Of a stretch of 64,000 nucleotides of DNA, positions 7,998 to 19,908 are shown one piece after another. The notes under the pieces were generated by a model, which was not told the origin of the DNA, searched no databases, and saw only the letters and a list, made by a program, of their open reading frames with translations. The DNA is from Streptomyces griseoincarnatus (GTDB lineage Bacteria; Actinomycetota; Actinomycetes; Streptomycetales; Streptomycetaceae). Location of the stretch: assembly GCA_014649575.1 (NCBI GenBank), contig BMTH01000002.1:62001-126000 (forward strand), in the 5' to 3' direction. A program made the position numbers and the translations under genes. The stretch's first letter is position 1. Each line of letters opens with the position of its first letter.

Positions 7998-10724
7998 TCA
8001 GTGCGCCGCCGACTCCCAGTCCGGGCCCACGCCCACCGAGACGCCGAGGGGGACCCTCAGCTCGACCGCGGAGGCCATCTCGCGGCGGACCAGTTCCTCG
8101 ACCTGTTCCCGCTCCCCGGGGGCCAGCTCCAGGACGATTTCGTCGTGGACCTGGAGCAGCATGCGGGAGCGCAGGTCGGCCTCGCGCAGGGCGCGGTCGA
8201 CGTTCAGCATGGCGATCTTGACGATGTCCGCGGCCGTGCCCTGGATCGGCGCGTTCAGCGCCATCCGCTCCGCCGCCTCCCGCCGCTGGCGGTTGTCGCT
8301 GTTGAGGTCGGGCAGGTAGCGGCGGCGGCCGAAGAGGGTCGCCGTGTACCCCGTCGCCCGCGCCTCGTCGACGACACGGCGCAGATAGTCCCGCACGCCG
8401 CCGAAGCGCTCGAAGTAGGCGTCCATCAGCTGGCGCGCCTCCGCCGCCTCGATGTTCAGCTGCTGGGAGAGGCCGAAGGCGGACAACCCGTAGGCCAGGC
8501 CGTAGGACATCGCCTTGATCTTGCGGCGCATCTCCGCGTCCACGGCGGACTGCTCGACGGAGAACACCTGGGCGGCGGCCGTGGTGTGCAGGTCCTCGCC
8601 GGAGGTGAACGCCTCGGTGAGGCCGGCGTCCTCGGAGAGGTGGGCCATGACGCGCAGCTCGATCTGGCTGTAGTCGGCGGTGAGCAGCGACTCGAAGCCC
8701 TCACCGACGACGAAGCCGCGGCGGATGGCGCGGCCCTCGTCCGTGCGGACGGGGATGTTCTGCAGGTTGGGGTCCGTGGAGGACAGCCGGCCCGTCGCGG
8801 CGACGGTCTGGTTGAACGTGGTGTGGATGCGGCCGTCCGCGGCGATCGTCTTGATCAGGCCCTCGACGGTGACGCGGAGCTTGGCCTGCTCGCGGTGGCG
8901 CAGCATGATGACCGGCAGCTCGTTGTCCGTCTGGCCGGCGAGCCAGGCCAGCGCGTCCGCGTCCGTGGTGTAGCCGGTCTTCGTCTTCTTCGTCTTGGGC
9001 AGGGCCAGCTCGCCGAAGAGGACCTCCTGGAGCTGCTTGGGCGAGCCCAGGTTGAACTCGTGTCCGGCCGCCGCGTGGGCCTCCTTCACCGCCTGCTGCA
9101 CCGCGCCGGCGAACATCTGCTCCATGGCCTCCAGGTGCGCCCGGTCGGCCGCGATGCCGTGCCGCTCCATGCGGGCGAGCAGGGCGGAGGTGGGCAGCTC
9201 CATGTCGCGCAGCAGGTCGGAGGCGCCGACGTCCGCGAGGCGGCCCTCGAAGGCCTCGCCCAGGTCGAGGACGGCGCGGGCCTGCACCATGAGGGCGTGC
9301 GCCTGGGCGCCGTCGTCCGCGCCGAAGGCGAGCTGCCCGTCCGGCGCGGCGGCGGGCGCCAGCTCCCGGTGCAGGTACTCCAGGGACAGCGCGTCCAGGT
9401 CGAAGGAGCGGCGGCCCGGCTTGACCAGGTACGCGGCGAGCGCCGTGTCCATGGCGACGCCCTCGACCGTCCAGCCGTGCTCGGGGAAGACGCGCATCGC
9501 GCGCTTGGCGTTGTGGAACACCTTGGGGCGGGCCGGGTCGGCGAGCCAGGCGCGGAACGCCTGCTCGTCGGCCTCGTCGATCTCGGCCGGGTCGAACCAG
9601 GCGGCCGGTCCCTCCGCCGTGGCGAGCGCGATCTCGGCGACGGAGCCGGTGCCGAGCGCCCATGTGTCGACGGCGGCGACGCCGACCGGGCCGGTGACGT
9701 GCTCCGCGAGCCAGCCTGCCAGCTCGCCGGTGCCCAGCACCGTGCCGTCGATCTCCACGCCGTCGGCGACGACCGGGGTGGTCTCGGCCTCCTCGGCGCC
9801 CGGGTCGACGCCGAACAGCCGCTCCCGCAGCGACGGGTTCCTGATCTCCAGGGTGTCGAGGATCACCGCCACGGCCTTGCGGTCGTAGGCGGTGCGGTCC
9901 AGGTCCTGCACGCCCTTCGGCAGGTCGACCCGGCGCTCCAGCTCGGTGAGGCGGCGGTTGAGCTTGACGGACTCGAGGTGGTCGCGGAGGTTCTGACCGG
10001 CCTTGCCCTTGACCTCGTCGGCCCGCTCGACCAGCTCGGCGAAGGAGCCGAACTGGTTGATCCACTTCGCGGCGGTCTTCTCGCCGACGCCGGGGATGCC
10101 GGGGAGGTTGTCGGACGGGTCGCCGCGCAGGGCGGCGAAGTCCGGGTACTGCGCGGGCGTCAGGTTGTACTTCTCGAAGACCTTCTCCGGGGTGAAGCGG
10201 GTCAGCTCGGAGACGCCCTTGGTCGGGTACAGCACCGTGGTGCGGTCGGAGACGAGCTGGAAGGAGTCGCGGTCGCCGGTGACGATCAGCACGTCGAAGC
10301 CCTCGGCCTCGGCCTGGGTGGCGAGCGTGGCGATGACGTCGTCCGCCTCGTACCCCTCGACGGCGAAGCGGGGCACGCTCATCGCGTCGAGCAGCTCGCC
10401 GATCAGCTCGACCTGGCCCTTGAACTCGTCGGGGGTCTTGGAGCGGTTCGCCTTGTACTCGGTGAACTCCTCCGAGCGCCATGTCTTGCGGGACACGTCG
10501 AAGGCGACCGCGAAGTGCGTGGGCGCCTCGTCACGGAGGGTGTTGGCGAGCATCGACGCGAAGCCGTAGATCGCGTTCGTCGGCTGGCCCGTCGCGGTGG
10601 TGAAGTTCTCCGCGGGCAGCGCGAAGAACGCGCGGTACGCCAGTGAGTGCCCGTCCATGAGCATCAGGCGCGGGCGGCTTCCGCCGGGGGTCTGGTCGGT
10701 CTTCTTCGATGCTGTGTCTGCCAC
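7998..10724 (-). CDS. polA: DNA polymerase I
   Basis: A 908-residue family A polymerase; GTG at 10724 gives MADTASKKTDQ and then the conserved LMLMDGHSLAYRAFF start of the 5' nuclease. The nuclease domain (about 1-310) has DDVIATLA and the helix-hairpin-helix GDPSDNLPGIPGVGEKTA. The central 3'-5' exonuclease domain lacks the usual DxE metal ligands, as in many actinobacteria, so proofreading is probably absent. The polymerase domain has motif A DYSQIELR, the finger helix KAMSYGLAYGLS and motif C QVHDEIVLE. It replaces RNA primers and fills gaps in repair. A strong hairpin follows the stop; upstream is a long repeat-rich divergent region. Confidence 0.97.
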   Translation of the reverse strand: MADTASKKTDQTPGGSRPRLMLMDGHSLAYRAFFALPAENFTTATGQPTNAIYGFASMLANTLRDEAPTHFAVAFDVSRKTWRSEEFTEYKANRSKTPDEFKGQVELIGELLDAMSVPRFAVEGYEADDVIATLATQAEAEGFDVLIVTGDRDSFQLVSDRTTVLYPTKGVSELTRFTPEKVFEKYNLTPAQYPDFAALRGDPSDNLPGIPGVGEKTAAKWINQFGSFAELVERADEVKGKAGQNLRDHLESVKLNRRLTELERRVDLPKGVQDLDRTAYDRKAVAVILDTLEIRNPSLRERLFGVDPGAEEAETTPVVADGVEIDGTVLGTGELAGWLAEHVTGPVGVAAVDTWALGTGSVAEIALATAEGPAAWFDPAEIDEADEQAFRAWLADPARPKVFHNAKRAMRVFPEHGWTVEGVAMDTALAAYLVKPGRRSFDLDALSLEYLHRELAPAAAPDGQLAFGADDGAQAHALMVQARAVLDLGEAFEGRLADVGASDLLRDMELPTSALLARMERHGIAADRAHLEAMEQMFAGAVQQAVKEAHAAAGHEFNLGSPKQLQEVLFGELALPKTKKTKTGYTTDADALAWLAGQTDNELPVIMLRHREQAKLRVTVEGLIKTIAADGRIHTTFNQTVAATGRLSSTDPNLQNIPVRTDEGRAIRRGFVVGEGFESLLTADYSQIELRVMAHLSEDAGLTEAFTSGEDLHTTAAAQVFSVEQSAVDAEMRRKIKAMSYGLAYGLSAFGLSQQLNIEAAEARQLMDAYFERFGGVRDYLRRVVDEARATGYTATLFGRRRYLPDLNSDNRQRREAAERMALNAPIQGTAADIVKIAMLNVDRALREADLRSRMLLQVHDEIVLELAPGEREQVEELVRREMASAVELRVPLGVSVGVGPDWESAAH

Positions 10725-10860
10725 GTGTCCGATCCTGCCACGCCGGACTGACACCGGACTCCGGCGCCCGCCGCGTCCTCGCCCACGGGGCAGCGGGCAC
10801 CGTGCCGGTGTGGGCCGGGGGGTGTCGACGCAGCCCGGCGCTGACGGGGTGCCGCCGCGC

Positions 10861-10990
10861 CCACCCTCCCCCACTCTCGGCTTCTCCCCCACTCTCGACT
10901 CCGCTCGAGCGGGGGACCCCCATGAGCGGGAGGTACCCCCATCGCCCTGGGGGTACCTCCCAGGCCCTTGAGGCACTGGGGGAGGCACGA
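10861..10990. repeat. interspersed palindromic repeat (Streptomyces type)
   Basis: The 13-mer TCCCCCACTCTCG occurs at 10867-10879 and again at 10885-10897 (18-bp step). It is followed by CTCGAGCGGGGGACCCCCAT and a perfect 14-bp inverted repeat, GGGAGGTACCCCCA at 10928-10941 with TGGGGGTACCTCCC at 10948-10961. I recognise this arrangement as a very common intergenic element of Streptomyces genomes; it can form stable hairpins on either strand. Confidence 0.75.
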
Positions 10991-11196
10991 CTGCCCGCGG
11001 TTGGCGACACCTGCGGGGGCGGCAGGTGGCAGCCTCCGCCACCGGTGTCGGTGCAGCCGCCCACGGCGGGAAGGGGACGGGGTGGGGGTGGGCGCCCGCA
11101 GCGGCTGGCGCGTCCACGCCCCGAACCTCTCCAGCACGCACTCTCGCGCCAGACCGAGGACGACCACCCCCACCGCGGCCCCGCACCACCACCCCA

Positions 11197-11412
11197 CCCT
11201 GGGCGCTACAGCAACCCCCACCGCACAGAACCCTGCGCCGCAGGCATCAAACGGCAACCCCCACCGCACCGCAGGCGTCAAACCCCAGCCCCCACCGCAC
11301 CGCGCCTCCGCACCACAGGCACCAAGCCCAAACCCCCACCACACCACACCCCGCGCCACACGCCTCGAACCCAAGCCCCCACCCAACAGACCCCCGCGCC
11401 GCAGGCACCTCC
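11197..11412. repeat. degenerate G-poor tandem repeat
   Basis: About five imperfect units of roughly 31-47 nt, each built from an AACCCCCACCGCA-like block followed by a GCCGCAGGCATCAAA-like block. The plus strand is extremely C/A-rich and almost lacks G outside the GCAGG core, so the minus strand carries runs of five G. Frames across it give Pro/His/Thr-rich low-complexity peptides, which I do not regard as coding. Confidence 0.7.
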
Positions 11413-11482
11413 GTACGCGCACCCCCCGCATGCGAGGATCGAAGAGATCCACCTCACACATGTGCGTGAACAGGAGTGCGCG

Positions 11483-13762
<2,280 letters not shown>

Positions 13763-13819
13763 GCGTTCGCTCAGGGCACAGACGTACCGACGTACCGACG
13801 CACGATTGGAGCCGGGCCC

Positions 13820-14302
13820 ATGGGAGAGCCGCAGCAGGTGAAGTTCCCGCAGGAGGTCATCGACGAGTACGCCGCGCTCGGTGTGGACCTCCGGGCGCTG
13901 TTCTCGGCGGGCCACCTCGGCACGCGGATGGGCGTGCAGATCACGGAGGCCTCCGCGGAGCGTGTCGTCGGGACGATGCCGGTCGAGGGCAACACCCAGC
14001 CCTACGGCCTGCTGCACGGCGGTGCGTCCGCCGTACTGGCGGAGACCCTGGGCTCGGTCGGCTCGATGCTGCACGGCGGGGTGAACAAGATCGCGGTCGG
14101 CGTGGACCTCAACTGCACGCACCACCGCGGAGCGCGTTCCGGTCTGGTCACCGGCGTGGCCACCCCGGTGCACCGGGGCAGGTCCACGGCGACGTACGAG
14201 ATCGTGATCACGGACGAGGCGGACAAGCGGGTGTGCACCGCCCGGCTGACCTGTCTGCTGCGGGACGTCCGCCCCGGCGACGCGGAGAAGGCGGCCGGCT
14301 GA
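13820..14302 (+). CDS. PaaI-type hotdog thioesterase
   Basis: A 160-residue single hotdog-fold protein. The family pattern is clear: NTQPYGLLHGGASAVLAETLGS contains the HGG and the downstream acidic residue of PaaI/YbgC-like acyl-CoA thioesterases, followed by GVDLNCTHHRGARSG and ATPVHRGRSTATYEI. It should hydrolyse an aryl- or acyl-CoA ester in the cytosol. ATG at 13820 follows GGAGCC and lies 57 nt after the oxidoreductase stop. The 57-nt gap holds a short ACGTACCG direct repeat. Confidence 0.88.
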   Translation: MGEPQQVKFPQEVIDEYAALGVDLRALFSAGHLGTRMGVQITEASAERVVGTMPVEGNTQPYGLLHGGASAVLAETLGSVGSMLHGGVNKIAVGVDLNCTHHRGARSGLVTGVATPVHRGRSTATYEIVITDEADKRVCTARLTCLLRDVRPGDAEKAAG

Positions 14303-14317
14303 CGTCGGCGGGGGTAC

Positions 14318-14405
14318 GGAAAGCCGCACCCCCGCAAGCCGCTCCCCCCAAGCCGCGCCTTTTGAGTCGCGCCCCCGCAAGCCGCACTCCCGCAAAGCCG
14401 CCCCC
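14318..14405. repeat. about 15-bp degenerate tandem repeat
   Basis: Roughly six copies of an AAGCCGCRCCCCCGC-like unit run in tandem between the thioesterase stop and the following lipoprotein gene. One unit is interrupted by CTTTTGAGTC. Strand composition is skewed (G-poor on plus), like the larger array at 11197-11412. Confidence 0.65.
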
Positions 14406-14481
14406 TCTCACCCACCTCCCCCCACACAGCGCCCGTCACCGCCATTGCCCGCGGCCGACGGGCGCTCTAGCGTTCGGTGCC

Positions 14482-14904
14482 ATGGGACGGGGTGGCACCT
14501 CTCACAGCGCCGGGGCGTTCCGGGCGCCCCTCCTGGCCGTGCTCGTGGCGGCCCTGACCGCGACCGGGTGCGCGGCGGAAGGCTCCCGTACCGCCCGCGC
14601 CCCTTCCCCTCCCCCTTCCACAGCCGACGCTCCGTCCCCCAAGGCGACTTCGGACGTCGACCTGTGCGTGAGCATCGTCCGCCACTGGTCGCGCGAGGTG
14701 CTCGACGGCCGCGGGTACGGCGACTACCAGTCGATGGGAATGTCCGGCGGGCAGTACGACATCCTGCGCGAGGTCGTGGACGCGGCGCGCGCCGCCCGCC
14801 GCCAAGGGGCGCGGGACGTCGACAGGTTGACAGAACGTCAGGCACGCGCAGGCTGCACCGCCTGGTACCGCTCCGGCGGTCCCGGTGAGGGGCCGTGGCG
14901 ATGA
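14482..14904 (+). CDS. putative lipoprotein, unknown function
   Basis: A 140-residue product beginning at ATG 14482. The N-terminus has a hydrophobic core (PLLAVLVAALTATGC) with Cys30 as the candidate lipid-modified residue; the lipobox is imperfect because the -3 position is Ala. After a Pro/Ser spacer the mature part carries a short conserved-looking domain (DVDLCVSIVRHWSREVLDG, then DRLTERQARAGCTAWYR). I do not recognise a family. The stop codon overlaps the start of the next gene (ATGA), so the pair is translationally coupled. Confidence 0.75.
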   Translation: MGRGGTSHSAGAFRAPLLAVLVAALTATGCAAEGSRTARAPSPPPSTADAPSPKATSDVDLCVSIVRHWSREVLDGRGYGDYQSMGMSGGQYDILREVVDAARAARRQGARDVDRLTERQARAGCTAWYRSGGPGEGPWR

Positions 14905-15506
14905 GCGGGATCGGCCCGGTCGAACCGGACGGCGACACGCGCCCGTCGGCCCCCTCTCCCCGCGCACCGCACCTCCGAAGCGGGCCTGCGATCCGCATGC
15001 CGGGACCTCATCGGAGGTCCACGGCCGCCGCGTTCCTCGCCGTGGCCGTGCTCGCGGCCGGGACGCTCCTGTACCTCACCCGCCCCCGTCCCACCCCTCC
15101 GCCCGAACCGCGTCTCCCGAGCCAGACGACGTCCTTCCGGTACCTCTCCCTGCAGGTCAGAGACACGAAGACGACTTTGCCGGAATTTGAATTCACAATA
15201 CAAGCGCTTACGGAATCCGACGCTCCGGTGACCGTTCTGAGCATTTCCCAGCCCTACGCCGGCCTGTCCCTGACCTCCCGACCGGCAACTCCTTTACGAG
15301 TGAAAGGTGGCGGCTCCCGCACGGTCGTCGTCACCGTCCGAGTGACGGAATGCGGAAAAGTGCCACGGAACGCCGGACTTCCTTTCCTGGACGTAACACT
15401 GCGTAACACGCGCGCAAAGGAAGCGCACAGCTACATCCTCGGCGCCCGGTACGCAAGGGACCTGTCCACGGCCCTGGAGGTGGCCTGCGGCAACAATTTC
15501 CGGTAA
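14901..15506 (+). CDS. membrane-anchored small protein, unknown function
   Basis: Starts at the ATG of an ATGA overlap with the preceding lipoprotein gene; a GTG six nt earlier is a less likely start. The 201-residue product has a basic, Pro-rich N-terminus, one membrane segment at residues 41-60 (TAAAFLAVAVLAAGTLLYLT) and an outside part rich in beta-strand-like stretches. Two cysteines (TECGK and EVACG) could form a disulfide. From about 15175 the codons become unlike the neighbours, with many A/T third positions (for example TTT GAA TTC ACA ATA CAA), suggesting relaxed selection or foreign origin of this part. Confidence 0.75.
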   Translation: MSGIGPVEPDGDTRPSAPSPRAPHLRSGPAIRMPGPHRRSTAAAFLAVAVLAAGTLLYLTRPRPTPPPEPRLPSQTTSFRYLSLQVRDTKTTLPEFEFTIQALTESDAPVTVLSISQPYAGLSLTSRPATPLRVKGGGSRTVVVTVRVTECGKVPRNAGLPFLDVTLRNTRAKEAHSYILGARYARDLSTALEVACGNNFR

Positions 15507-15793
15507 TCAGCAAAACGCCTGATACACCTGAACCACCCCTGCCGGTTCCTGCGGTTTCTCACCATGCGGACAGGGCAAATCGGCGGGAATTCTGCTCTTC
15601 CCCCCACTCAGTACCGCTCTGCAATACGTCGTGTCATAACAAGAGCGTCACAGCCTTGGCCAGAGTCTCCTCCGCATTCCCTACACACGCTTAGAGTCAC
15701 GGCCAGTCACCGCGGAGCCTGATTCTCACTCGGCCCAGCGCTCGACTCGGCCGTTTCCACGGGGAAGCGGCTGTCAGGGGAAAGGACTGGATC

Positions 15794-17026
15794 GTGCGTC
15801 AACGTTCGCTCATCGCCATCACCGCCGCCCTGGCGGCGGGTGCACTCACCCTCACCGCCTGCGGCTCTCGCGACGACAACGGCGGCGGCTCGGACTCGGG
15901 CAACGGTGACACCACCGTCGTCATCGGCGTCGACGCGCCGCTGACCGGCGACCTCTCCGCGCTCGGCCTGGGCATCAAGAACTCCGTGGACCTCGCCACG
16001 AAGATCGCCAACAAGGAGAAGTACGTCGAGGGCGTCACCTTCAAGATCGAGGCGCTCGACGACCAGGGCCAGGCCTCCGTGGGCCAGCAGAACGCCACCA
16101 AGCTCGTCGCCAACAAGGACGTGCTCGGCGTCGTCGGCCCGCTGAACTCCTCCGTCGGCGAGTCGATGCAGAAGGTCTTCGACACGGCCAAGCTGGTCGA
16201 GGTCTCCCCGGCCAACACCAACCCCGCCCTCACCCAGGGCGTGAACTGGCAGACCAAGAAGGAGCGGCCGTACAAGTCGTACTTCCGCACCGCGACCACC
16301 GACGCCATCCAGGGCCCGTTCGCCGCGCAGTACGTCTTCAACGAGGCCAAGAAGAAGAAGGTCTTCGTCATCGACGACAAGAAGACCTACGGCGCCGGTC
16401 TGGCCGCCACCTTCACCGCGGAGTTCAAGGAGCTCGGCGGCCAGGTCGTCGGCACCGAGCACATCAACCCGGAGAGCAAGGACTTCAGCGCCGTCGCCAC
16501 CAAGGTGAAGAACTCCGGCGCCGACGTCGTCTACTACGGCGGCGAATACCCGCAGGCCGGCCCGCTGAGCAAGCAGATCAAGGAAGCGGGCGCGAAGATC
16601 CCGCTGGTCGGCGGTGACGGCATCTACAGCGCCGACTTCATCAAGCTGGCCGGCACGGCCGGCGCCGGCGACCTCGCCACCTCCGTCGGCGCGCCCGTCG
16701 AGTCGCTGCCGTCCGCCAAGGAGTTCGTCGCGAACTACGAGACCGAGGGCTACAAGGAGGCCTACGAGGCCTACGGCGGCTACTCCTACGACTCCGCCTG
16801 GGCCATCATCGAGGCCGTCAAGAAGGTCGTCGAGGACAACGACGGCAAGCTGCCGGACGACGCCCGCGCCAAGGTCGTCGACGCCATGCAGAACGTCTCC
16901 TTCGACGGTGTGACCGGCAAGGTCTCCTTCGACGAGTTCGGTGACGCCACCAACAAGCAGCTCACCGTCTACACCGTCAAGGGCGGCGACTGGGCCACCG
17001 TGAAGTCGGGCACCTTCACCGGCTGA
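15794..17026 (+). CDS. livK: branched-chain amino acid ABC transporter, substrate-binding lipoprotein
   Basis: A 410-residue periplasmic-binding-type protein (LivJ/LivK, Peripla_BP_6). The signal ends in the lipobox LTAC with Cys23, so it is anchored to the outer face of the membrane. The mature domain shows VVIGVDAPLTGDLSALGLG, QQNATKLVANKDVLGVVGP and VSPANTNPALT, the typical ligand-cleft strands. It captures leucine, isoleucine, valine or related amino acids for the permease encoded next. The GTG start follows GGGGAAAGG. It is the first gene of a five-gene operon and is followed by a hairpin before livH, an arrangement that usually favours higher levels of the binding protein. Confidence 0.95.
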   Translation: MRQRSLIAITAALAAGALTLTACGSRDDNGGGSDSGNGDTTVVIGVDAPLTGDLSALGLGIKNSVDLATKIANKEKYVEGVTFKIEALDDQGQASVGQQNATKLVANKDVLGVVGPLNSSVGESMQKVFDTAKLVEVSPANTNPALTQGVNWQTKKERPYKSYFRTATTDAIQGPFAAQYVFNEAKKKKVFVIDDKKTYGAGLAATFTAEFKELGGQVVGTEHINPESKDFSAVATKVKNSGADVVYYGGEYPQAGPLSKQIKEAGAKIPLVGGDGIYSADFIKLAGTAGAGDLATSVGAPVESLPSAKEFVANYETEGYKEAYEAYGGYSYDSAWAIIEAVKKVVEDNDGKLPDDARAKVVDAMQNVSFDGVTGKVSFDEFGDATNKQLTVYTVKGGDWATVKSGTFTG

Positions 17027-17050
17027 TCTCCGCCGCACCACTCCCACGAG

Positions 17051-17086
17051 CCGCGCGGGGCGCTGTTCCACTGGCGCCCCGCGCGG
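17051..17086 (+). terminator. intra-operon hairpin after livK
   Basis: A perfect 13-bp inverted repeat, CCGCGCGGGGCGC at 17051-17063 with GCGCCCCGCGCGG at 17074-17086, lies between livK and livH. It may be a partial terminator or an mRNA-stabilising 3' end that gives livK more transcript than the permease genes. Confidence 0.7.
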
Positions 17087-17138
17087 ACTCGGTTCCGGCC
17101 CATCCGTCGAACATTCCGAAAGTCTCGGAGGACATGCG

Positions 17139-18071
17139 GTGAACGAACTGCCGCAGCAGCTGGTCAACGGCCTGCTACTGGGATCCATGTACGGCCTGGT
17201 CGCCATCGGCTACACAATGGTCTACGGCATTGTCCAGCTCATCAACTTCGCCCACGGCGAGATCTTCATGGTCGGCGCCTTCGGCGCCATCACCGTGCAT
17301 CTGTACGTCTTGCCGGACGGCACCTCCATGTGGGTCGCGCTGCCGCTCATGCTGATAGGCGCCATGATCGCGTCGGTGCTGGTCGCCATCGGAGCGGAAC
17401 GGTTCGCCTACCGCCCGCTGCGCGGCGCGCCCCGTCTGGCCCCGCTGATCACCGCCATCGGTCTCTCCCTCGCGCTCCAGCAGGCCGTCTGGGCCTTCTA
17501 CCCGGAGGCGAAGTCCAAGCTGGCCTTCCCGCAGATCGAGGGCGGCCCCTTCTCCATCGGCGGCGCCACCATCCAGACGGGCGACATCTTCCTGATCGTC
17601 GCCGCCCCCCTCAGCATGGCGTTCCTCGCCTACTTCGTGATGCGGACCCGCACCGGCCGCGGCATGCAGGCCACCGCGCAGGACCCGGACACCGCGAAGC
17701 TGATGGGCGTCAACACCGACCGCATCATCGTGATCGCGTTCGCCCTCGGCGCCGTCTTCGCCGCCGTCGGCGGTGTCGCCAGCGGTCTGAAGTACGGTCA
17801 GATCGACTTCAAGATGGGCTTCATCCTCGGCCTCAAGGCCTTCACCGCGGCAGTGCTCGGTGGCATCGGCAACATCTACGGGGCCATGATCGGCGGTGTG
17901 GTCCTCGGCGTCGTCGAGACCCTGGCCACCGCCTACATCGCGGACATCCCCGGCCTGGACCAGTTCGGCAGCCAGTCCTGGGCCGAGGTCTGGGCCTTCA
18001 TCCTCCTCATCCTCGTGCTCCTGTTCCGGCCACAGGGCCTGCTCGGCGAGCGCGTCGCGGACAGGGCGTGA
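17139..18071 (+). CDS. livH: branched-chain amino acid ABC permease LivH
   Basis: A 310-residue inner-membrane permease of the LivH type, with eight or so hydrophobic segments. Recognisable family stretches are NGLLLGSMYGLVAIGYTMVYG at the start, NFAHGEIFMVGAF, the cytoplasmic coupling loop near GRGMQATAQDPDTAKLMG, and the C-terminal LLFRPQGLLGERV. GTG at 17139 follows TCGGAGG. It pairs with LivM to form the channel. The stop overlaps a possible GTG start of livM. Confidence 0.95.
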   Translation: MNELPQQLVNGLLLGSMYGLVAIGYTMVYGIVQLINFAHGEIFMVGAFGAITVHLYVLPDGTSMWVALPLMLIGAMIASVLVAIGAERFAYRPLRGAPRLAPLITAIGLSLALQQAVWAFYPEAKSKLAFPQIEGGPFSIGGATIQTGDIFLIVAAPLSMAFLAYFVMRTRTGRGMQATAQDPDTAKLMGVNTDRIIVIAFALGAVFAAVGGVASGLKYGQIDFKMGFILGLKAFTAAVLGGIGNIYGAMIGGVVLGVVETLATAYIADIPGLDQFGSQSWAEVWAFILLILVLLFRPQGLLGERVADRA

Positions 18072-18076
18072 CACCG

Positions 18077-19903
<1,827 letters not shown>

Positions 19904-19908
19904 CCACC

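Larger units (their letters stand above)
10725..11482. other. repeat-rich divergent region polA / FdhF
   Basis: These 758 bp contain no supportable gene. The left part holds a Streptomyces-type interspersed repeat (10861-10990) and the right part a G-poor degenerate tandem repeat (11197-11412). Promoters for both flanking genes must lie here; the sequence immediately before the FdhF gene (11413-11470) is less repetitive and ends in CAGGAG, its ribosome binding site. Confidence 0.6.

Noticed and set aside
7950..10646. An 898-codon plus-strand open frame opposite polA
   Set aside because: Shadow of polA; no ribosome binding site and low-complexity product.
11197..11412. CRISPR array in the tandem repeat region
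   Set aside because: Units are degenerate, vary in length, have no spacers and there are no cas genes in the window.
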